From NCBI RefSeq assembly GCF_900106045.1, contig NZ_LT629802.1:992001-1056000 (forward strand): a DNA stretch of 64,000 nucleotides, given 5' to 3'. The stretch comes from Pseudomonas mucidolens. Its GTDB lineage: Bacteria; Pseudomonadota; Gammaproteobacteria; Pseudomonadales; Pseudomonadaceae. Shown in pieces: positions 52,753 through 61,477 of this stretch (positions are counted from its first letter, which is position 1; each line of letters begins with the position of its first letter). Made by a program: the position numbers and the translations under genes. Under the pieces are notes generated by a model. It was not told the origin of the DNA. It saw nothing but the letters and a program-made list of their open reading frames with translations, and ran no database searches.

Positions 52753-53640
52753 ATGTGGCATGAAATTGCCCCCGACCAGCAACACAACGTACAAGTCGAC
52801 GGCCACAACGTCGTGGTCTACAGCTTTGGCGCAGGCGATGAAGTGTTGCTGTGCCTCAACGGTGGTCCAGGGCTGCCGTGTGACTACCTGCGCGATGCGC
52901 ATGGCTGGCTCAAGGATAATGGCCTGCGAGTGGTTGCATTCGACCAGCTTGGCACGGGCGCTTCAGCCAGACCCACGGATGCTTCCTTGTGGGAAATCAG
53001 CCGTTATGTCGAAGAAGTCGAAACCGTGCGCCAAGCGCTCGACCTCGGGCGCGTTCACCTGCTGGGGCACTCATGGGGTGGCTGGCTGGGCATCGAGTAC
53101 GCCATTCATTATCCTGACGCCCTCAAAAGCCTGATCCTGGAAAATACCGTCGGCGATATTCCCCATCTCTCTCGGGAGTTGGAGCGCTTGCGTGGTGCGT
53201 TGGGCAGTGAAACCGTGGCAATGATGCAACGCCATGAAGCCATGGGCACGCTCGATCATCCGCAATACCAGGCGGCAATCACCTTGCTCAACTATCGCCA
53301 TGTGTGCCGCCTGGACGAATGGCCGGCACCGGTCACCCGTTCCCTCGGCGACTGGAACATGGGTCCGTACGAAACCATGCAAGGCCCCAACGAGTTTCTC
53401 TATGTCGGCAACCTCAAGGATTGGAATCGCCTCCCGCAGATGACCGATTTCCGCATGCCGGTATTGATCACCACCGGCCAGCACGATGAATTGACCCCTG
53501 CGTGTGCCATGCGTATGAAAATGGCGGTCAAGCATGCCGAGTTGCACGTATTCCCCAATAGCAGCCATATGCCGTTCTATGAAGAGCCCCAGGCGTATTT
53601 CCCGGTGTTGCTGGACTTCCTTGCTCGCCATCGAGGCTGA
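52753..53640 (+). CDS. Second proline-iminopeptidase-like alpha/beta hydrolase
   Basis: 295-residue S33-family hydrolase. NGGPGLPCDYL gives the oxyanion segment, LLGHSWGGWLG the nucleophile Ser, GQHDELTP the Asp and NSSHMPFYEE the His. It is related to the PipA-type protein on the other side of pipR but clearly distinct in sequence. It is the first gene of an apparent operon with the ABC transporter, whose first permease starts 3 bases after its stop. It probably processes imported or secreted peptide-like signals or amides. AAGGAATGTAAAC precedes the ATG. Confidence 0.88.
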   Translation: MWHEIAPDQQHNVQVDGHNVVVYSFGAGDEVLLCLNGGPGLPCDYLRDAHGWLKDNGLRVVAFDQLGTGASARPTDASLWEISRYVEEVETVRQALDLGRVHLLGHSWGGWLGIEYAIHYPDALKSLILENTVGDIPHLSRELERLRGALGSETVAMMQRHEAMGTLDHPQYQAAITLLNYRHVCRLDEWPAPVTRSLGDWNMGPYETMQGPNEFLYVGNLKDWNRLPQMTDFRMPVLITTGQHDELTPACAMRMKMAVKHAELHVFPNSSHMPFYEEPQAYFPVLLDFLARHRG

Positions 53641-53643
53641 CGG

Positions 53644-54591
53644 ATGAACCTGGCGCGTTACCGCTTTGTACTGACCCGGCCGCTGCAGTTGCTGCCGGTG
53701 TTGTTGGGTATCAGCCTGATTACCTTTGTGTTGGTACGCTCGATCCCCGGCGATCCGGCGCGAGCCTTGCTCGGCTCGCGCAGCACCCCGGACGCGCTGC
53801 TGAAAATCCGCGCCCAGTACGGCCTCGATCAACCCTTGTGGCAACAGTATTTCTACTTCCTGAAGAACTTACTGAATGGCGATCTGGGCCAGTCGTTGCT
53901 GTACAGAGTCGACGCCCTGAAACTGATCACCACCCGCATCGAACCAACCCTGTTTCTGGTGCTGGGCAGTGTTTTGCTGGCGCTGTTGATTGCTATCCCG
54001 CTCGCCACCCTGGCGGCGCGCAATAAAGGCGCTTGGCCGGATAACCTGATTCGCCTGTTCACCACCGTCGGCCTGGGCATGCCGGCGTTTTGGCTGGGGT
54101 TGATGCTGATCCTGTTGCTCAGTGTGCAATGGGGCTGGTTCCCGGTGTCGGGTTACGGTCGCACCTGGCTGGACAAGGTCCATCACATGGTGTTGCCCTG
54201 CCTGACCATCGCATTGGCGCTGTCGGCGGTATTGGTGCGCAACTTGCGGGCGAGCATGTTGATGGAGTTGCAGGCCGATCATGTCACCGCCGCCCGGGCG
54301 CGTGGGCTGTCGGAGCGCGAGGTGTTTCGGCGTCACGTATTACCCAATTCCCTGGTGCCGGCGGTCAATCTGTTGGCCGTCAACATCGGCTGGTTGATCA
54401 GCGGGACAGTGGTGATCGAAAGCCTGTTCGCCATCCCCGGCATCGGCCAATTGCTGGTGCGCGGGATCTTCACCCGTGATTACATGGTGGTGCAGGGCGT
54501 GGCCATGGTGCTGGCCTGCGCCACGGTGGCGGTCAACTTTATCGCTGATGTGGTGACAGTGGCGCTCGACCCACGGGTAAAAATGCAATGA
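53644..54591 (+). CDS. Peptide ABC transporter permease (DppB type)
   Basis: 315-residue inner-membrane permease with about six segments. It starts RPLQLLPVLLGISLITFVLVRSIPGDPARALLGSRSTPDALLKIRAQYGLDQPLWQQYFYFL, the DppB/OppB N-terminal pattern, and has the EAA loop ARARGLSEREVFRRHVLPNSLVPAVN. It pairs with the next permease to carry small peptides or related compounds. The start follows the hydrolase stop almost immediately and its end overlaps the next gene by 4 bases. Confidence 0.93.
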   Translation: MNLARYRFVLTRPLQLLPVLLGISLITFVLVRSIPGDPARALLGSRSTPDALLKIRAQYGLDQPLWQQYFYFLKNLLNGDLGQSLLYRVDALKLITTRIEPTLFLVLGSVLLALLIAIPLATLAARNKGAWPDNLIRLFTTVGLGMPAFWLGLMLILLLSVQWGWFPVSGYGRTWLDKVHHMVLPCLTIALALSAVLVRNLRASMLMELQADHVTAARARGLSEREVFRRHVLPNSLVPAVNLLAVNIGWLISGTVVIESLFAIPGIGQLLVRGIFTRDYMVVQGVAMVLACATVAVNFIADVVTVALDPRVKMQ

Positions 54592-55445
54592 GCAGTCGAC
54601 CGCTGATCCCCGCCTGGCGTTTGCGCCTGCGTTTCGGTTTTCGCAACGGCCGGTTGACCGCCGCCTGGGGGCTGGCGATCCTGTTGGCCTGGTTGGTTCT
54701 GGCGTTGTTTGCGCCGTGGATCGCGCCCTTTGATCCTATCGCGCAAAACCCCGACATCAGTTTGACTGCCCCCAGCCTTGCCCATCCATTCGGCACCGAC
54801 AATTACGGGCGCGACATTCTGTCCAGGGTGATCTGGGGCGCGCGAATCGATCTGCAACTGGCCATCCTCGGGGTGATTTTTCCATTTGTGATCGGCACCG
54901 TGGTGGGCGCGGTGTCCGGCTATATTGGCGGGCGTTTCGACAGTTTCTGCATGCGTGTGATCGACGTGATCCTGGCCTTTCCGTTTCTGGTGCTGATGCT
55001 CGCGATCATGGCCATCCTCGGGCCGGGTCTGAAGAGCTTTTATATCGCCATGGCGCTGGTGGGCTGGGTGTCTTACGCACGGTTGATTCGCTCGCAGATC
55101 CTGGTGCTCAAGGAAAGCGACTTTGCGCTGGCGGCCAAAAGCCTTGGGTTTGGCCACGTACGCATTCTGTTTCGGCATTTGCTGCCCAATGCTTTGTTCG
55201 GTTCGATTGTGTTTTCCATGTCCGACGCGGTACTGGTGTTGCTCAACGGCGCCGCAGTCAGTTACCTGGGCCTGGGCGTGCAACCACCGACGGCCGAATG
55301 GGGAACGATGGTTGCCGAAGGCCAGGCCTTCATCACCACTGCCTGGTGGATCTGCACCTTTCCCGGCTTGGCCATCGTCACCCTGGCCATGGGCTTCAGT
55401 CTGCTGGCCGACGGTGTCGCGCATGTGCTGGGGGATCGCTCATGA
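54588..55445 (+). CDS. Peptide ABC transporter permease (DppC type)
   Basis: 285-residue permease of the OppC/DppC family. An N-terminal segment (WGLAILLAWLVLALFAPWIAPFDPIAQNP) is followed by HPFGTDNYGRDILSRVIWGARIDLQLAILG, the family signature, and the EAA loop AAKSLGFGHVRILFRHLLPNALF. It overlaps both neighbours by 4 bases, showing tight coupling in the operon. Confidence 0.93.
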   Translation: MSSRPLIPAWRLRLRFGFRNGRLTAAWGLAILLAWLVLALFAPWIAPFDPIAQNPDISLTAPSLAHPFGTDNYGRDILSRVIWGARIDLQLAILGVIFPFVIGTVVGAVSGYIGGRFDSFCMRVIDVILAFPFLVLMLAIMAILGPGLKSFYIAMALVGWVSYARLIRSQILVLKESDFALAAKSLGFGHVRILFRHLLPNALFGSIVFSMSDAVLVLLNGAAVSYLGLGVQPPTAEWGTMVAEGQAFITTAWWICTFPGLAIVTLAMGFSLLADGVAHVLGDRS

Positions 55446-56410
55446 GTCTGTTACAGGTGCGCGAGTTGAGCGTCATTGCCCAAAACGCTGGCCACGATGT
55501 GACCTTGGTGGACCGCGTGTCCTTTGACCTGGCTGAAGGGGAAATCCTCGGGCTGGTGGGAGAGAGCGGTTCGGGCAAGACCATGGCGTGTCGGGGATTG
55601 ATGCGGCTGCTCCCATCACCCAACCTGCGCGTGCACGGCAACGCAGTGCGTCTTGCCGGGCAGGACCTGCTGACCCTGGATGACGCCGGTATGCGCAAGG
55701 TGCGTGGCGGGCGACTGGGGATGATTTTCCAGAACCCCAGCAGCCACCTCGATCCGTTGATGCGCATTGGCGAGCAGATCGCCGAGGGCATTCGGCTGCA
55801 TCAGGGAGCCTCGAAGCGTGACGCGCGCCTGCAAGCCATCGAAGTGCTGCGCCAGGTCGGCATTCCCGATCCCGGCCAGCGGGTCGACAACTATCCCCAT
55901 GAATTTTCCGGCGGCATGCGCCAGCGAGCGATGATCGCCGTGGCCCTCGGTTGCAACCCCCAGGTGCTGATCGCCGATGAGCCGACCACCGCGCTGGACG
56001 TCACGGTGCAGGCGCAAATCCTGCGCCTGCTCCTTGATTTGCGCGATCGTCGGGGCCTGTCGATCATCATGATCACCCACGATCTCGGCGTGGTGGCGCA
56101 GACCTGTGATTCGATTGCGGTGATGTACGCCGGGCGACTCTGTGAACACGGCAGCAAGTACGAGCTGCTGGCCCATCCCCAGCATCCGTATACGGCCGGA
56201 CTGATCGACTGTCAGCCCGCCACCAGCAGCGGTCATGCGTTGCTGCGCACCATCGCCGGGCAGCCGCCGTTGCTTGATGCGTTACCCGACGGCTGCCGTT
56301 TCAACCCGCGTTGCCCCCATCTCGGTGCGTTGTGCACCGCGCAATTGCCGGAACTGACTGGCGCCGGTCCACGCGTGGCCTGCCACTATCCACTGGGAGA
56401 CCGTCGATGA
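55442..56410 (+). CDS. Peptide ABC transporter ATPase (DppD type)
   Basis: 322-residue ATPase. Walker [14 protein letters not shown], signature [15 protein letters not shown], Walker [14 protein letters not shown] and the switch His in MITHDLG are all intact. The C-terminal oligopeptide-type extension with Cys-rich [15 protein letters not shown] is present; in DppD-like proteins this region can bind an iron-sulfur cluster. It energises the permeases together with the next gene. 4-base overlaps at both ends. Confidence 0.94.
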   Translation: MSLLQVRELSVIAQNAGHDVTLVDRVSFDLAEGEILGLVGESGSGKTMACRGLMRLLPSPNLRVHGNAVRLAGQDLLTLDDAGMRKVRGGRLGMIFQNPSSHLDPLMRIGEQIAEGIRLHQGASKRDARLQAIEVLRQVGIPDPGQRVDNYPHEFSGGMRQRAMIAVALGCNPQVLIADEPTTALDVTVQAQILRLLLDLRDRRGLSIIMITHDLGVVAQTCDSIAVMYAGRLCEHGSKYELLAHPQHPYTAGLIDCQPATSSGHALLRTIAGQPPLLDALPDGCRFNPRCPHLGALCTAQLPELTGAGPRVACHYPLGDRR

Positions 56411-57393
56411 CCTTGTTGCAGGTAAAGGACCTCGAGGTGCGTTTTGCGGCTGCCGGCAGCGGTATGTTCGGGCTCAATAAACAATGGGTAAGGGCGGTCA
56501 ATGGCGTCTCCCTGACCCTGGCCGCCGGGCAAACCCTGGGCCTGGTAGGCGAGTCGGGCAGCGGTAAAAGCACGCTGGGTCGGGCGATTTTGCACCTCAA
56601 TCCCATCAGTGCCGGGCAGGTGTTGTTCGAGGGTGTTGATATGGCCCACGGCGGCCCGATCGATATCGCCCGCTTGCGACACGAGACGGCGATGATTTTC
56701 CAGGATCCCTATGCCGCCCTGAACCCACGCTTGAGCATCGGTCAGACCCTTGCCGAAGTGTTGCAGGTGCAGCGCAAGGTGGCGCCGCAACAGATACCGC
56801 AGCGGGTGCATGAATTGCTCGAGCTGGTCGGCCTGCGTCCGGAATTGGCCGGGCGTAAGCCGGGCTCTCTGAGCGGTGGCCAGTGTCAGCGGGTGGGCAT
56901 CGCCCGGGCGTTGGCGGTGGAGCCGCGACTGATCATCGCCGATGAATGTGTGGCAGCCCTGGATGTGTCGATTCAGGGCCAGATCATTAACCTGCTGCTG
57001 GCGCTGCAAGCGCGGATGAACCTGGCGATTCTGTTTATCGCCCATGACCTGGCCATCGTCCGGCGCTTGTGTGATCGGGTGGCGGTGATGTACCTGGGCA
57101 AGATTGTCGAGGAGGGGCCGGTGGAAGCGGTCTTCACGGCGCCGCGTCATCCGTATACCGCCGCGCTGATCCAGGCAATCCCGGAAATTGATCCGCACCG
57201 GCCGTTGTCTGGCGAACCCTTGCCCGGCGAACCGCCGAGCCCGCTGAATTTGCCGACAGGTTGCGCCTTCCATCCGAGATGCCGGCACGCTCGTGAGACA
57301 TGTAGCGAGCAATTACCGCCGACCCATTTTCTGCAAGATCACCGTTACAGTTGTGTGCTTGAACAATCGCCATTCATTAACAAGGAGTTATGA
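56407..57393 (+). CDS. Peptide ABC transporter ATPase (DppF type)
   Basis: 328-residue ATPase partner. Walker A GESGSGKSTLG, signature LSGGQCQRVGIARAL (Cys where Arg is more common) and Walker B IIADECVAALD, with switch His in IAHDLAIV. The C-terminal GCAFHPRCRHARETC extension matches the OppF/DppF type. It ends just before the substrate-binding protein gene, with an AAGGAG ribosome site lying inside its last codons. Confidence 0.94.
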   Translation: MTLLQVKDLEVRFAAAGSGMFGLNKQWVRAVNGVSLTLAAGQTLGLVGESGSGKSTLGRAILHLNPISAGQVLFEGVDMAHGGPIDIARLRHETAMIFQDPYAALNPRLSIGQTLAEVLQVQRKVAPQQIPQRVHELLELVGLRPELAGRKPGSLSGGQCQRVGIARALAVEPRLIIADECVAALDVSIQGQIINLLLALQARMNLAILFIAHDLAIVRRLCDRVAVMYLGKIVEEGPVEAVFTAPRHPYTAALIQAIPEIDPHRPLSGEPLPGEPPSPLNLPTGCAFHPRCRHARETCSEQLPPTHFLQDHRYSCVLEQSPFINKEL

Positions 57394-57394
57394 C

Positions 57395-58909
57395 ATGCAA
57401 TCCCGCCACTTGAAGTTGCTCGCCGCCGCCACGCTCACCGCGTGGTCGTTGACCGCTGGTTTGGCTCAGGCTGCTGGCGTGCTGACCATCGGTTGCCGTG
57501 AAGACAGCACGACGTTCGATCCGATCAAAAGCGCGCAAAACCGCGATACCTGGGTGTTCGCCAACGTCTACGACACCCTGGTGCGCGTGGATAACCTGGG
57601 CACCAAGCTCGTGCCGGGCCTGGCTGAAAGTTGGGAGGTCTCCAAGGACGGCCTGACCTACACCTTCAAACTGCGTGCGGCCAAGTTCTCCGATGGCTCG
57701 CCGATCACGGCGCACGATGCGGTATTCAGCCTGTTGCGCATTCGCGACAACAAGGCGTCGTTGTGGAGTGACTCGTTCAAGCTGATCGATACCGCCAAGG
57801 CAGCCGATCCGCAGACCTTGGTGGTTACGTTGAAAACCCCATCGGTGCCGTTCCTTTCGCAAGTGGCGTCACCGACCGTGTCGATCCTGTCGCAAAAAGC
57901 CATGGAGAAGATGGGCGAAGATGCCTACTCCGAGAATCCGGTGACGTCCGGTGCGTTCACGGTTGACGAGTGGCTCAAGGGCGATCGGGTGATCCTGCAG
58001 AAAAACCCCAACTTCTGGCAGGCCAAGAGCGTAAGCCTGGACGGGGTGGAATGGGTTTCCGTAACCGATGACAACACCCGTATGCGCATGGTCCAGAACA
58101 ACGAACTGGATACGGCGATCTTCGTACCGTTCTCCCGCGTCGAGGAGCTGAAAAAAGACCAGAACGTGGTGATTCACTCCGACCCTTCCACCCGTGAAGA
58201 TCACCTGTTGATCAACCATTCCCACGGATTACTGGCCAAGCCTGAAGTGCGTCAGGCGCTGGATATGGCAATCGATAAGAAGTCGTTGGTGAAAACTGCC
58301 ACCTTCGGTCAGGGCGAAGTGGCGTATTCCTACATTCCGAAAGGCTCACTGTTTCACTATGCCGACAATCTGCAGCGTCCTTATGACCCAACTGCGGCCA
58401 AGAAGCTGCTGGCCGATGCCGGTGCCAAGGACTTGAAGCTCAACTACGTGGTCAACGCCGGCAACGAGGCGGATGAGCAGATAGCGGTGATGATCAAGGA
58501 CCAGCTGTCGAAGGTCGGGGTGACCGCCAACCTGCAGAAGGTCGATCCGACCCAAAGCTGGCAGATGCTGGTGGACGGCGAGTACGATCTGTCGGTGATG
58601 TACTGGACCAACGACATTCTCGACCCGGACCAGAAGACCACTTTCGTCCTCGGTCACGATACCAACCAGAACTACATGACCCGCTACACCAACGACAAGG
58701 TCAAGGACCTGGTCGCTGCGGCGCGGATCGAGGCTGATCCGGTCAAGCGTGAGCAAATGTATGTCGACCTGCAGAAAATGGCCAAGCAGGACGTGAACTG
58801 GATCGATCTGTACTACAGCCCGTATATCAATATTTCACGCAAGAACGTCAGCAACTTCCTGCAAAACCCGATGGGGCGCTTTACCCTTGAGGAAGTGGTG
58901 AAGAACTAA
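57395..58909 (+). CDS. Periplasmic substrate-binding protein, family 5 (dipeptide/oligopeptide type)
   Basis: 504-residue SBP with signal peptide MQSRHLKLLAAATLTAWSL...AQA. The mature protein begins GVLTIGCREDSTTFDPIKSAQNRDTWVFANVYDTLVRVD, and features TYTFKLRAAKFSDGSPITAHDAVFSLLRI and RQALDMAIDKKSLVKTATFGQGEVAYSYIP are typical of SBP_bac_5. It delivers ligands to the preceding transporter. Placed last in the operon, after an AAGGAG site. In PipR loci this transporter is needed for or affects signal uptake; that role here is inferred. Confidence 0.94.
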   Translation: MQSRHLKLLAAATLTAWSLTAGLAQAAGVLTIGCREDSTTFDPIKSAQNRDTWVFANVYDTLVRVDNLGTKLVPGLAESWEVSKDGLTYTFKLRAAKFSDGSPITAHDAVFSLLRIRDNKASLWSDSFKLIDTAKAADPQTLVVTLKTPSVPFLSQVASPTVSILSQKAMEKMGEDAYSENPVTSGAFTVDEWLKGDRVILQKNPNFWQAKSVSLDGVEWVSVTDDNTRMRMVQNNELDTAIFVPFSRVEELKKDQNVVIHSDPSTREDHLLINHSHGLLAKPEVRQALDMAIDKKSLVKTATFGQGEVAYSYIPKGSLFHYADNLQRPYDPTAAKKLLADAGAKDLKLNYVVNAGNEADEQIAVMIKDQLSKVGVTANLQKVDPTQSWQMLVDGEYDLSVMYWTNDILDPDQKTTFVLGHDTNQNYMTRYTNDKVKDLVAAARIEADPVKREQMYVDLQKMAKQDVNWIDLYYSPYINISRKNVSNFLQNPMGRFTLEEVVKN

Positions 58910-59181
58910 CACCCGCAGAGCGACATCGACCTCCACTTATGGGCATAGGTATCTACACAACGTTCAGAAACTGACAACATCCCCTGTGGCGAGCGGGCTT
59001 GTCCCGCGTTGGGCTGCGAAGCAGCCCGCTCGCCACGACAGCTCTATCTGCTTGGGGCAAAATTGTGTAGGTACCTATGCTTGTGGGAGCTCGCCCCGAT
59101 AAGTGAAGCAACTGCCTGGAAATTCACCCAAGCCTGCTCAGTGCTTGACTTGTCCTTTTTAATCAGTAACATACGACGTAT
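58910..59181. other. Spacer with REP composite element upstream of tRNA-Asn
   Basis: No gene here. An 18-bp inverted repeat (58943-58960 and 59063-59080, one mismatch; GCATAGGTA...CTACACAA) encloses a REP hairpin. The tRNA promoter should lie close to 59140-59170, where CTTGACTTG and an AT-rich TAACAT follow, but I assign it only tentatively. Confidence 0.5.
58986..59036. repeat. REP (repetitive extragenic palindrome) element
   Basis: GTGGCGAGCGGGCT and AGCCCGCTCGCCAC make a perfect 14-bp inverted repeat, with an inner GGGCTGC-GAA-GCAGCCC stem. GAGCGGGCTTG is the core of Pseudomonas fluorescens REPs. Its place 76 bases after the transporter operon suggests a secondary role in transcript ending or stability. 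Confidence 0.85.
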
Positions 59182-59257
59182 TCCGCGATAGCTCAGTTGG
59201 TAGAGCAAATGACTGTTAATCATTGGGTCCCTGGTTCGAGTCCAGGTCGTGGAGCCA
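59182..59257 (+). tRNA. tRNA-Asn (GTT anticodon)
   Basis: 76-base tRNA with encoded CCA end. Acceptor TCCGCGA pairs with TCGTGGA, D arm GCTCAGTTGGTAGAGC, anticodon arm with loop CTGTTAA (anticodon GTT), and T arm CCTGGTTCGAGTCCAGG. A terminator follows. Confidence 0.98.
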
Positions 59258-59265
59258 GATAAAGA

Positions 59266-59294
59266 AAAGCCTGCAGAGATGCAGGCTTTTTTTT
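59266..59294 (+). terminator. Rho-independent terminator after tRNA-Asn
   Basis: AAAGCCTGC and GCAGGCTTT form a 9-bp stem with a six-base loop, followed by a run of T. It lies 8 bases after the tRNA. Confidence 0.92.
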
Positions 59295-59329
59295 GCTTTG
59301 AATTTCACCAACTGATCCGGCAGAGCGGT

Positions 59330-59632
59330 TTATTTGGTGCAAGTAAGCCGCGAATATGTCGGCGGGTCCAGCAGAATCCCCGGGGTCATGAACGTCGAGC
59401 AGTTGAAGACGCGGCCCTTGGCGGTAGTCGCCTTGTACGTCAACTGCGTACCGCCGAGAAAGTCCTCTTTCCCTTTCGTGACCGGGCCCATTGTCAGCTC
59501 ATCCGTCGAGGCCAGACCAATTGCTTCAGCGGTGACCTTGTGCATTTGCAAGACGTTGGGATTGGTCGAGCAGCCTGCCAGTGCACCTGCCAGAAGCAGC
59601 ATAGCGGGGGCAAGCATAGAGGTTTTGTTCAT
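59330..59632 (-). CDS. Small lipoprotein of unknown function
   Basis: 100 residues with lipoprotein signal MNKTSMLAPAMLLLAGALAGCS (lipobox LAGC, Cys21). The mature domain NPNVLQMHKVTAEAIGLASTDELTMGPVTKGKEDFLGGTQLTYKATTAKGRVFNCSTFMTPG includes one further Cys in NCSTF and another near the C-terminus (RLTCTK), which could form a disulfide. It resembles small conserved outer-membrane lipoproteins of pseudomonads, but I cannot name the family. Single gene. Confidence 0.8.
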   Translation of the reverse strand: MNKTSMLAPAMLLLAGALAGCSTNPNVLQMHKVTAEAIGLASTDELTMGPVTKGKEDFLGGTQLTYKATTAKGRVFNCSTFMTPGILLDPPTYSRLTCTK

Positions 59633-59867
59633 GCCATATCTTCCTTAATCGTATTTCTCACGAGTTCCCGGCGGTTGGAATAGCCCGCGCTTGAGAGAGC
59701 GTTTAAATCAAGGGGGGTTTAAGTCACCCGCCTGATCTGGCTAACTAACTGGAGAAATTTATTTCAGCATGGCTTTCAGGGTGGGCATATAGGTCAGATG
59801 TGCTATAGGCGTTTACAGTCCTATGCGTTTCCCTTCGTCATGACCCAGTGCCTCAGGAGTAAAAAGC

Positions 59868-60716
59868 ATGACCGATTATCTTCCGCCAAGGATCTGGACC
59901 TGGAACACCGGGAATGGCGGGCAATTCGCCAATATCAACCGGCCTGTCGCGGGCGCGACCCATGAAAAAGACTTGCCGGTGGGCGCTCACCCCCTGCAGT
60001 TGTATTCCCTGGCCACACCCAATGGCCAGAAGGTCACGATCATGCTGGAAGAGCTGCTGGCCCTTGGGCACGCCGGCGCGGAATACGATGCCTGGCTGAT
60101 CAAAATTGGCGAAGGCGATCAGTTCTCCAGCGGCTTTGTGGCGGTCAACCCCAACTCGAAAATACCGGCGCTGATGGATCGCAGCGGGGCAAAACCAATC
60201 CGGATTTTCGAATCTGGGGCGATTCTGCAGTACCTGGCCGAGAAGTTCGGCGCGTTCTTGCCGACGGAGCCTGGGGCCAGGGCTGAGTGTCTGTCGTGGC
60301 TGTTCTGGCAGATGGGCAGCGCGCCCTACCTGGGCGGCGGGTTTGGGCATTTCTACGCCTACGCGCCGACAAAAATCGAGTACGCCATCGACCGTTTCGC
60401 GATGGAAGCCAAGCGTCAGCTCGATGTATTGGACCGACAACTGGCGCAGAATCGATACATCGCCGGCGATGAGTACACCATTGCCGATATCGCGATCTGG
60501 CCGTGGTATGGCGGCCTGGTGAAAAGTCGTTTGTACGATGCCGGCGAATTTCTATCGGTGCAGGACTACAAGAACGTAATGCGCTGGGCCGACGCCATCG
60601 ACGCACGGCCTGCGGTCCAGCGCGGACGGATCGTCAATCGCGTGTGGGGAGAGCCTGCCGAGCAGTTGCCGGAACGGCATGCTGCGACTGATTTCGACGG
60701 TCGTGGGATCGACTGA
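59868..60716 (+). CDS. yghU: Glutathione S-transferase family protein YghU
   Basis: 282-residue Nu-class GST. N-terminal extension (PPRIWTWNTGNGGQFANINRPVAGATHEKDLPVG) typical of YghU, thioredoxin-fold domain (LQLYSLATPNGQKVTIMLEELLALG; NPNSKIPALMD; IFESGAILQYLAEKFG), then an all-helical C-terminal domain. The NxNK/SKIP motif and ESGAI are conserved. YghU has disulfide-bond reductase activity with two glutathiones per active site; the same is expected here. Convergent with a TetR gene 6 bases away. Confidence 0.93.
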   Translation: MTDYLPPRIWTWNTGNGGQFANINRPVAGATHEKDLPVGAHPLQLYSLATPNGQKVTIMLEELLALGHAGAEYDAWLIKIGEGDQFSSGFVAVNPNSKIPALMDRSGAKPIRIFESGAILQYLAEKFGAFLPTEPGARAECLSWLFWQMGSAPYLGGGFGHFYAYAPTKIEYAIDRFAMEAKRQLDVLDRQLAQNRYIAGDEYTIADIAIWPWYGGLVKSRLYDAGEFLSVQDYKNVMRWADAIDARPAVQRGRIVNRVWGEPAEQLPERHAATDFDGRGID

Positions 60717-60721
60717 TGTGC

Positions 60722-61342
60722 TCAATGGCCGGGATTCTCAGTCGCCGACTGATCCCAGGCCAGCATGATGTGCGAGATAGCGGCATCAATGAGGTCATGC
60801 CTCACGCTATCCCGAGCAAGGATCGAAATACCCTGCAGGAAACTGTCGAACACCACCGCCAAGGCATCGGCGTTGGCGGGGAGCGCCCCGGCGGCTATGC
60901 CGCGTTCGACACACGCCACGATTCCGGCACGCGTGCGCGCTCGCGACGCGGTCAGGGCGGCGCTCACGTGCGCATTTTCCGGGGAGGGCGCGCTCATCAC
61001 ACCCAAAGCCACCATGCAGCCCTTGGGGTGGCCTTCCTCGCACTGCATGCGTGCCGACTGGCGCAAGGCGCTTTCAATCGCTTGGCGGGGCGGCAGCTGT
61101 TCATCCCACAGGCATTCGGTGACTTGGGCAAACGTACCCAGGTAGCGCTGCACGCATTCCTGGAAGAGCGCGTCCTTGGAACCGAAGGCCGCATAAAAAC
61201 TCGGCGCGGAAATTCCGCCGCCCAAGCTCGCCTTCAAATGGCTCAACGACGTGGCGTCGTAACCATGCTCCCAGAACAGGTGCAACGCCTGTTCGATGGC
61301 TTGATCGCGGTCGAAGCTGCGGGGGCGGCCCATCTGCGCCAT
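60722..61342 (-). CDS. TetR-family repressor
   Basis: 206-residue TetR regulator with HTH GRPRSFDRDQAIEQALHLFWEHGYDATSLSHLKASLGGGISAPSFYAAFGSKDALFQECV (residues about 5-64). The C-terminal ligand domain has GHPKGCMVALGVMSA, a pattern common in TetR proteins next to MFS drug exporters. It is divergent from an MFS exporter with operator-like repeats between them, so autoregulation and repression of the exporter are likely. Confidence 0.92.
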   Translation of the reverse strand: MAQMGRPRSFDRDQAIEQALHLFWEHGYDATSLSHLKASLGGGISAPSFYAAFGSKDALFQECVQRYLGTFAQVTECLWDEQLPPRQAIESALRQSARMQCEEGHPKGCMVALGVMSAPSPENAHVSAALTASRARTRAGIVACVERGIAAGALPANADALAVVFDSFLQGISILARDSVRHDLIDAAISHIMLAWDQSATENPGH

Positions 61343-61362
61343 GACGAGTTCCTCTGAGTGAT

Positions 61363-61445
61363 GACTTAAATACTATTCGATACATAAGTCGTTGACAACG
61401 TAAGCGTGCCTCCCTCAACATCTGTACCGATCGATACTTAAGTCG
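61363..61445. promoter_or_regulatory. TetR operator-like repeats in the divergent TetR/MFS promoter
   Basis: GACTTA and TAAGTC bound a 28-bp dyad (61363-61390) containing CGATACATAAGTC. A second copy of the half, CGATACTTAAGTCG (61432-61445), lies 42 bases further. TTGACA at 61392-61397 is a candidate -35 for the exporter, placing the repeats around the promoter. Confidence 0.6.
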
Positions 61446-61477
61446 CCCTTCAGCCACTCAACTCAGGAACGCTCACT

